Assembly (NCBI GenBank): GCA_002421985.1
Contig: DISF01000054.1
Span: 1-9,853, forward strand
Reading direction: 5' to 3'
DNA: 9,853 nt
Origin: Roseovarius sp. UBA6217
GTDB taxonomy: Bacteria > Pseudomonadota > Alphaproteobacteria > Rhodobacterales > Rhodobacteraceae
Positions within the stretch are counted from its first letter, which is position 1, and each line of letters begins with the position of its first letter. Shown one piece after another: positions 5,302 to 9,853 of this stretch. A model generated the notes under the pieces. The model saw nothing but the letters and a program-made list of their open reading frames with translations. It was not told where the DNA came from and did not search any database. The position numbers and the translations under genes are program-made.

Positions 5302-6588
5302 ATGACCACCCCCCTGCGCCTTGGCATTGCCGGGCTTGGCACTGTCGGCACCGGCGTGGTGCGCATCGTGCGCCAGAAGGCAGAGCTATTGCAGGCGCGC
5401 ACCGGTCGCCCGATCACCATCAGCGCGGTCTCGGCACGGACCCGCGACAGGGATCGCGGCGTGAGCCTTGCGGGCTACGCCTGGGAGGATGACCCCGTGG
5501 CGCTGGCCCGGCGCGCGGATGTGGACGTGTTCGTGGAGTTGATGGGCGGCAGCGACGGCCCCGCGAAGGCCGCGACCGAGGCGGCGATTGCCGCCGGAAA
5601 GGACGTGGTCACCGCCAACAAGGCGATGCTCGCCCATCACGGGCAGGCGCTGGCGCTCGCGGCCGAGGCGGCGGGCCGCGTGATCCGGTTCGAGGCGGCG
5701 GTGGCGGGCGGTATCCCGGTGGTCAAGGCCCTGACCGAGGGGCTGGCGGGCAACGCGATCACCCGCGTGATGGGCGTGATGAACGGCACCTGCAACTATA
5801 TCCTGACGCGGATGGAGGCCACGGGCCAAGGCTATAACGCGCTTTTTGAAGAGGCGGACAAGCTGGGCTATCTCGAGGCCGATCCCGATCTCGACGTGGG
5901 CGGCATCGACGCGGGCCACAAGCTGGCGCTGCTTTCGGCTATCGCCTTTGGCTGTCAGGTGGATTTCGAGGGCGTGGTGCTCGAAGGCATTCAGGAGATC
6001 ACGCTCAACGATATCCGCCGCGCCGCCGATATGGGCTATCGCATCAAGCTTCTGGGCGTGGCGCAGATGACGGGGCGCGGGCTGGAACAACGCATGTCCC
6101 CCTGTCTTGTCCCCGCCGCCAGCCCGCTGGGACAGTTGGAAGGCGGCACCAACATGGTGGTGCTGGAGGGTGACGCGGTGGAGCAGATCGTGCTGCGCGG
6201 TCCGGGTGCCGGCATGGGGCCGACGGCAAGCGCGGTGATGGCCGATGTGATCGACATCGCGCGCGGCACGCGCCTCTCGACCTTCGGGCAGCCCGCCGTG
6301 ACGCTGGTGCCCTGCGCGCGCGCAAGCAGCGCGACGCCCGCGCCCTATTACCTGCGCATGGCGCTTCTCGACAAGCCCGGCGCGCTGGCCAAGGTGGCAA
6401 CCTGCCTCGGCGAGGCGGGCGTCTCCATCGACCGGATGCGCCAGTATCAGCATGACGACACCACCGCGCCGGTGCTGATCGTCACCCACAAGACCAACCG
6501 CGACGCGCTCGACACGGCGCTTTCGGGCATCCGCCGACTCGACGTGCTGGCCGCGGCCCCGGTCGCGCTGCGCATCGAGCAGGTCTGA
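5302..6588 (+). CDS. hom: Homoserine dehydrogenase with C-terminal ACT domain
   Basis: It reduces L-aspartate 4-semialdehyde to L-homoserine with NAD(P)H, the branch point to methionine and threonine. The 428 residues match the monofunctional type without an aspartokinase domain. The Rossmann motif GLGTVG is at 11-16, TANKAML with a conserved Lys at 104-110, EAAVAGGIPV at 131-140, MNGTCNYIL at 160-168, and the catalytic segment around DPDLDVGGIDAGHKLALL with D203 and K207. Residues about 349-420 form an ACT domain (RMALLDKPGALAKVA, then EAGVSIDRMRQY), consistent with feedback inhibition, usually by threonine in this family. The ATG at 5302 has GGAGA five bases upstream. glpX follows after 66 bases in the same direction, an order I recognise as common in alphaproteobacteria. 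Confidence 0.97.
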   Translation: MTTPLRLGIAGLGTVGTGVVRIVRQKAELLQARTGRPITISAVSARTRDRDRGVSLAGYAWEDDPVALARRADVDVFVELMGGSDGPAKAATEAAIAAGKDVVTANKAMLAHHGQALALAAEAAGRVIRFEAAVAGGIPVVKALTEGLAGNAITRVMGVMNGTCNYILTRMEATGQGYNALFEEADKLGYLEADPDLDVGGIDAGHKLALLSAIAFGCQVDFEGVVLEGIQEITLNDIRRAADMGYRIKLLGVAQMTGRGLEQRMSPCLVPAASPLGQLEGGTNMVVLEGDAVEQIVLRGPGAGMGPTASAVMADVIDIARGTRLSTFGQPAVTLVPCARASSATPAPYYLRMALLDKPGALAKVATCLGEAGVSIDRMRQYQHDDTTAPVLIVTHKTNRDALDTALSGIRRLDVLAAAPVALRIEQV

Positions 6589-6596
6589 GCCGCCGC

Positions 6597-6625
6597 TTGT
6601 GCGCAGGTGCCGCCGCGCCTAATGT
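6597..6625 (+). promoter_or_regulatory. Weak candidate promoter of glpX
   Basis: TTGTGC (6597-6602) and TAATGT (6620-6625) are 17 bases apart in the short gap between hom and glpX. Each matches consensus at three of six positions. No terminator hairpin with a T-tract is visible after hom, so co-transcription of hom and glpX is at least as likely. Confidence 0.22.
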
Positions 6626-6654
6626 TTTGCCAACCCATTCATAAGGATTACCCC

Positions 6655-7620
6655 ATGAGTTCCGAAATCGCTTTCAATGACCGTATGCTGTCGCTGGGCC
6701 TTGCCCGCGTGGCCGAACAGGCGGCGCTGGCCTGCGCCGACCTCATTGGGCGCGGCGACGAGAAGGCCGCCGATCAGGCCGCCGTGAACGCCATGCGCGA
6801 ACAGCTCAACATGCTCGGCATCAAGGGCGTGGTGGTGATCGGCGAGGGCGAGCGCGACGAGGCACCGATGCTGTTCATCGGCGAGGAGGTGGGCACCGGC
6901 GACGGCCCCGGCGTCGATATCGCGCTCGATCCGCTGGAGGGCACGACGCTGACCGCCAAGGCCATGCCGAACGCGCTGACCGTCATCGCGATGGCCCCGC
7001 GCGGCACGCTTCTGCACGCGCCCGACACCTATATGGACAAGCTGGCCATAGGGCCGGGATACCCTGAGAATGTGGTCTCGCTGGCGATGAGCCCGCGCGA
7101 ACGGGTCGAGGCGCTGGCCGCCGCGCGCGGCTGTCGTGCGTCCGAAATCACCGTCTGCGTGCTGGAACGCCCGCGCCACGAGGCGATGATCGCCGAATTG
7201 CGCGAGACCGGGGCCGCGGTCTACCTCATCACCGATGGCGATGTGGCGGGGGTGATCCATTGTGCGGAATCCGAGCGCACCGGCATCGACATGTATATGG
7301 GCACGGGCGGCGCGCCCGAGGGGGTGCTGGCGGCCTCCGCGCTCAAATGCATGGGCGGGCAGATGTGGGGGCGGCTTGTGTTTCGCAACGATGACGAGCG
7401 CGCGCGCGCGACCAAGGCCGGGATCACCGATTTCGACCGGGTCTATGCCCGCGACGAGATGGTGACAGGCGACGTGATCTTTGCCGCCACCGGCGTCACC
7501 GATGGCTCGATCCTCAAAGGCGTGCATCGCCGCCCCGGATTTGTCGAGACCGAAACGCTGCTGATGCGCTCGCGCACGGGATCGGTGCGGCGCATGATCT
7601 ATCGCAGCAAGCGTGACTGA
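6655..7620 (+). CDS. glpX: Class II fructose-1,6-bisphosphatase
   Basis: GlpX hydrolyses fructose 1,6-bisphosphate to fructose 6-phosphate in gluconeogenesis and, in some relatives, also sedoheptulose 1,7-bisphosphate. The 321 residues match the family. Metal and substrate motifs are present: GRGDEKAADQAA with D35, IGEGERDEAPML at 62-73 with E64, DPLEGTT at 92-98 with D92 and E95, ITDGDVAG at 192-199, and GTGGAPEGVLAA at 216-227 with E222, corresponding to the catalytic acids of the E. coli enzyme. The ATG at 6655 has AAGGA seven bases upstream; a start at 6607 would add 16 residues but lacks a ribosome binding site. It lies between hom and recJ, with a double hairpin and repeat after its stop. 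GlpX enzymes need Mn2+ or Mg2+ and are distinct from the lithium-sensitive class I Fbp. Confidence 0.96.
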   Translation: MSSEIAFNDRMLSLGLARVAEQAALACADLIGRGDEKAADQAAVNAMREQLNMLGIKGVVVIGEGERDEAPMLFIGEEVGTGDGPGVDIALDPLEGTTLTAKAMPNALTVIAMAPRGTLLHAPDTYMDKLAIGPGYPENVVSLAMSPRERVEALAAARGCRASEITVCVLERPRHEAMIAELRETGAAVYLITDGDVAGVIHCAESERTGIDMYMGTGGAPEGVLAASALKCMGGQMWGRLVFRNDDERARATKAGITDFDRVYARDEMVTGDVIFAATGVTDGSILKGVHRRPGFVETETLLMRSRTGSVRRMIYRSKRD

Positions 7621-7635
7621 CCCCGCGACAAGGAA

Positions 7636-7699
7636 GGGGGCGCTGCCCCCGTCGCCGCAAGCGGCGACTCCCCCGGGATATTTCGGGCCAGAAGAAACC
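7636..7699 (+). repeat. Double hairpin plus copy 2 of the intergenic motif between glpX and recJ
   Basis: Two adjacent GC-rich hairpins are visible: GGGGGC with GCCCCC (7636-7641, 7645-7650, loop GCT), and a 7-8 bp stem with an AA/CAAG loop (7651-7658 with 7661-7668). The CCCCC at 7670-7674 can compete for the same G-run, giving an alternative larger cruciform. The motif GGATATTT-GGGCC-AGAAGAAACC follows at 7676-7699, matching the copy at 2935-2957. The block starts 15 bases after the glpX stop and ends 12 bases before the recJ ATG. It may act as a processing or attenuation element; there is no T-tract directly after the hairpins. Confidence 0.7.
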
Positions 7700-7710
7700 G
7701 GGGCACGGGC

Positions 7711-9440
<1,730 letters not shown>

Positions 9441-9459
<19 letters not shown>

Positions 9460-9484
9460 GCGGCACGGGCGGCTGCGGGTTTTT
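9441..9484 (+). terminator. First terminator of recJ, overlapping the stop codon
   Basis: CGCAGC (9441-9446) pairs with GCTGCG (9472-9477), with an inner GCCG/CGGC stem (9451-9454 with 9461-9464) whose loop contains the recJ TGA. GGTTTTT follows at 9478-9484. The 5' arm lies in the last codons of recJ. The hairpin is open in its middle, so efficiency may be partial. Confidence 0.6.
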
Positions 9485-9489
9485 CCACG

Positions 9490-9538
9490 GGGCGGCGGCT
9501 TTTTCGCAAAATGCCTCTTGCGCCGCCCGGCTGTTTTT
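9490..9538 (+). terminator. Second terminator, between recJ and tRNA-Glu
   Basis: An 8-bp perfect stem GGGCGGCG with CGCCGCCC (9490-9497, 9521-9528) contains an inner GCAA/TTGC pairing (9506-9509 with 9518-9521 region) and is followed by GGCTG and TTTTT (9534-9538). Together with the preceding hairpin it forms a tandem terminator that isolates the tRNA from recJ transcription. Confidence 0.65.
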
Positions 9539-9544
9539 CATAAT
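9518..9544 (+). promoter_or_regulatory. Candidate tRNA-Glu promoter
   Basis: CATAAT (9539-9544) is a five-of-six match to the -10 element, about 20 bases before the tRNA. The only -35-like hexamer at a usable distance is TTGCGC (9518-9523), 15 bases upstream and inside the 3' arm of the terminator hairpin. The -10 is plausible; the -35 is weak and its spacing short. Confidence 0.4.
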
Positions 9545-9563
9545 CACGCGACACGCCAAGCGT

Positions 9564-9638
9564 GGCCCGTTCGTCTATCGGTTAGGACGCCAGGTTTTCA
9601 ACCTGGAAAGAGGGGTTCGACTCCCCTACGGGCTGCCA
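9564..9638 (+). tRNA. tRNA-Glu, anticodon TTC, CCA encoded
   Basis: The cloverleaf is complete: a 7-bp acceptor stem GGCCCGT with ACGGGCT, D-arm with GGTTAGGAC, anticodon stem CCAGG/CCTGG around TTTTCAA with anticodon TTC at 9597-9599, and T-arm AGGGG-TTCGACT-CCCCT. G at 9635 is the discriminator and CCA (9636-9638) is in the DNA. The first acceptor pair is G-U rather than G-C, which is unusual but tolerated. tRNA-Glu also supplies glutamyl-tRNA for the C5 haem pathway in bacteria that use it; alphaproteobacteria normally use the other (ALA synthase) route. Confidence 0.97.
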
Positions 9639-9853
9639 CCTTGCTGTATTTTCCTCTATATTTCAGACTCTTAAAGAGTAAGTTTGACCAACCTTTTGGA
9701 AAGGTTAGTCAAGTAAGTTCACAGTTTGCTCTGTGAAAGCCTGCCCATGCCGCGGTCCGCGAGCTTACCGCGATTGGCCTTCTTAACATATGTAGCTGTC
9801 ACATCCCGGAAGGTAGTATGGCTTCCTCTTGAACAGCTCTGGCCTGAGTTTGT
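9639..9853. other. AT-richer tail after tRNA-Glu with serial hairpins and an edge-truncated open frame
   Basis: Composition changes just after the tRNA. Three inverted repeats follow one another: ACTCT/AGAGT (9667-9679), a 13-bp arm pair TTGACCAACCTTT with AAAGGTTAGTCAA around TGG (9684-9712, one C-A mismatch that becomes G-U in minus-strand RNA), and TTCACAG/CTGTGAA (9718-9737). A fourth, CGCGGT/ACCGCG, lies near 9751-9772. On the minus strand a frame is open from the window edge to a TGA at 9719 (44 codons, containing RDVTATYVKKANRGKL), with G or C at only 25 of 44 third positions, well below the neighbouring genes. A plus-strand frame from ATG 9747 is also open to the edge (35 codons). I recognise neither product. 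The region may be a gene end with its 3' hairpins, or the start of an integrated element. Confidence 0.4.

Noticed and set aside
5386..6489. A 367-codon minus-strand frame antisense to hom
   Set aside because: hom has complete catalytic and ACT motifs; the antisense frame is a composition artefact.

Overview
The window looks like chromosomal DNA of a high-GC alphaproteobacterium, most likely a marine member of the Rhodobacterales (Roseobacter group). The basis is family resemblance: a short 'virulence factor'-family protein beside a divergent MetF and a stand-alone pterin-binding methyltransferase, the hom-glpX-recJ order, the form of L25, and two copies of an intergenic motif (core ATTTTGGCC-AGAAGAAA) that I associate with this order. 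Coding density is high and most lies in housekeeping metabolism; only the last ~215 bases after a tRNA look compositionally different.

Layout. The left part (1-4837) is transcribed leftward. At the edge is an operon read from 1960 down: a small virulence-factor-family protein, a MetF-like methylenetetrahydrofolate reductase, and a methyltetrahydrofolate:corrinoid methyltransferase that runs off the window. Right of it, also leftward, are rplY (ribosomal protein L25) with a clear terminator and a leader hairpin, an FMN-dependent L-lactate dehydrogenase (lldD-type), and a TetR-family regulator whose likely operator sits inside its own core promoter. The right part (4937-9459) is transcribed rightward: a small proline/alanine-rich lipoprotein, hom (homoserine dehydrogenase), glpX (class II fructose-1,6-bisphosphatase) and recJ (single-strand exonuclease). 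recJ is closed by two tandem hairpin terminators, followed by tRNA-Glu(TTC) and an AT-richer, hairpin-rich tail.

How they fit together. The left-edge operon makes and uses 5-methyl-tetrahydrofolate, and is best read as the C1-supply arm of a multi-part methionine synthase; hom makes homoserine, the carbon skeleton of methionine, but from a separate transcription unit. LldD feeds lactate-derived pyruvate and GlpX acts in gluconeogenesis; they share no transcript. The TetR gene lies 97 bases upstream of lldD on the same strand, so it may act on itself, lldD or the divergent lipoprotein.

I found no CRISPR array, insertion sequence, toxin-antitoxin pair or phage module. The least ordinary points are the C1 operon, the TetR promoter that appears to give a leaderless message, the repeated 3'-flank motif, and the non-housekeeping-looking tail beside tRNA-Glu, which could be the edge of an integrated element.
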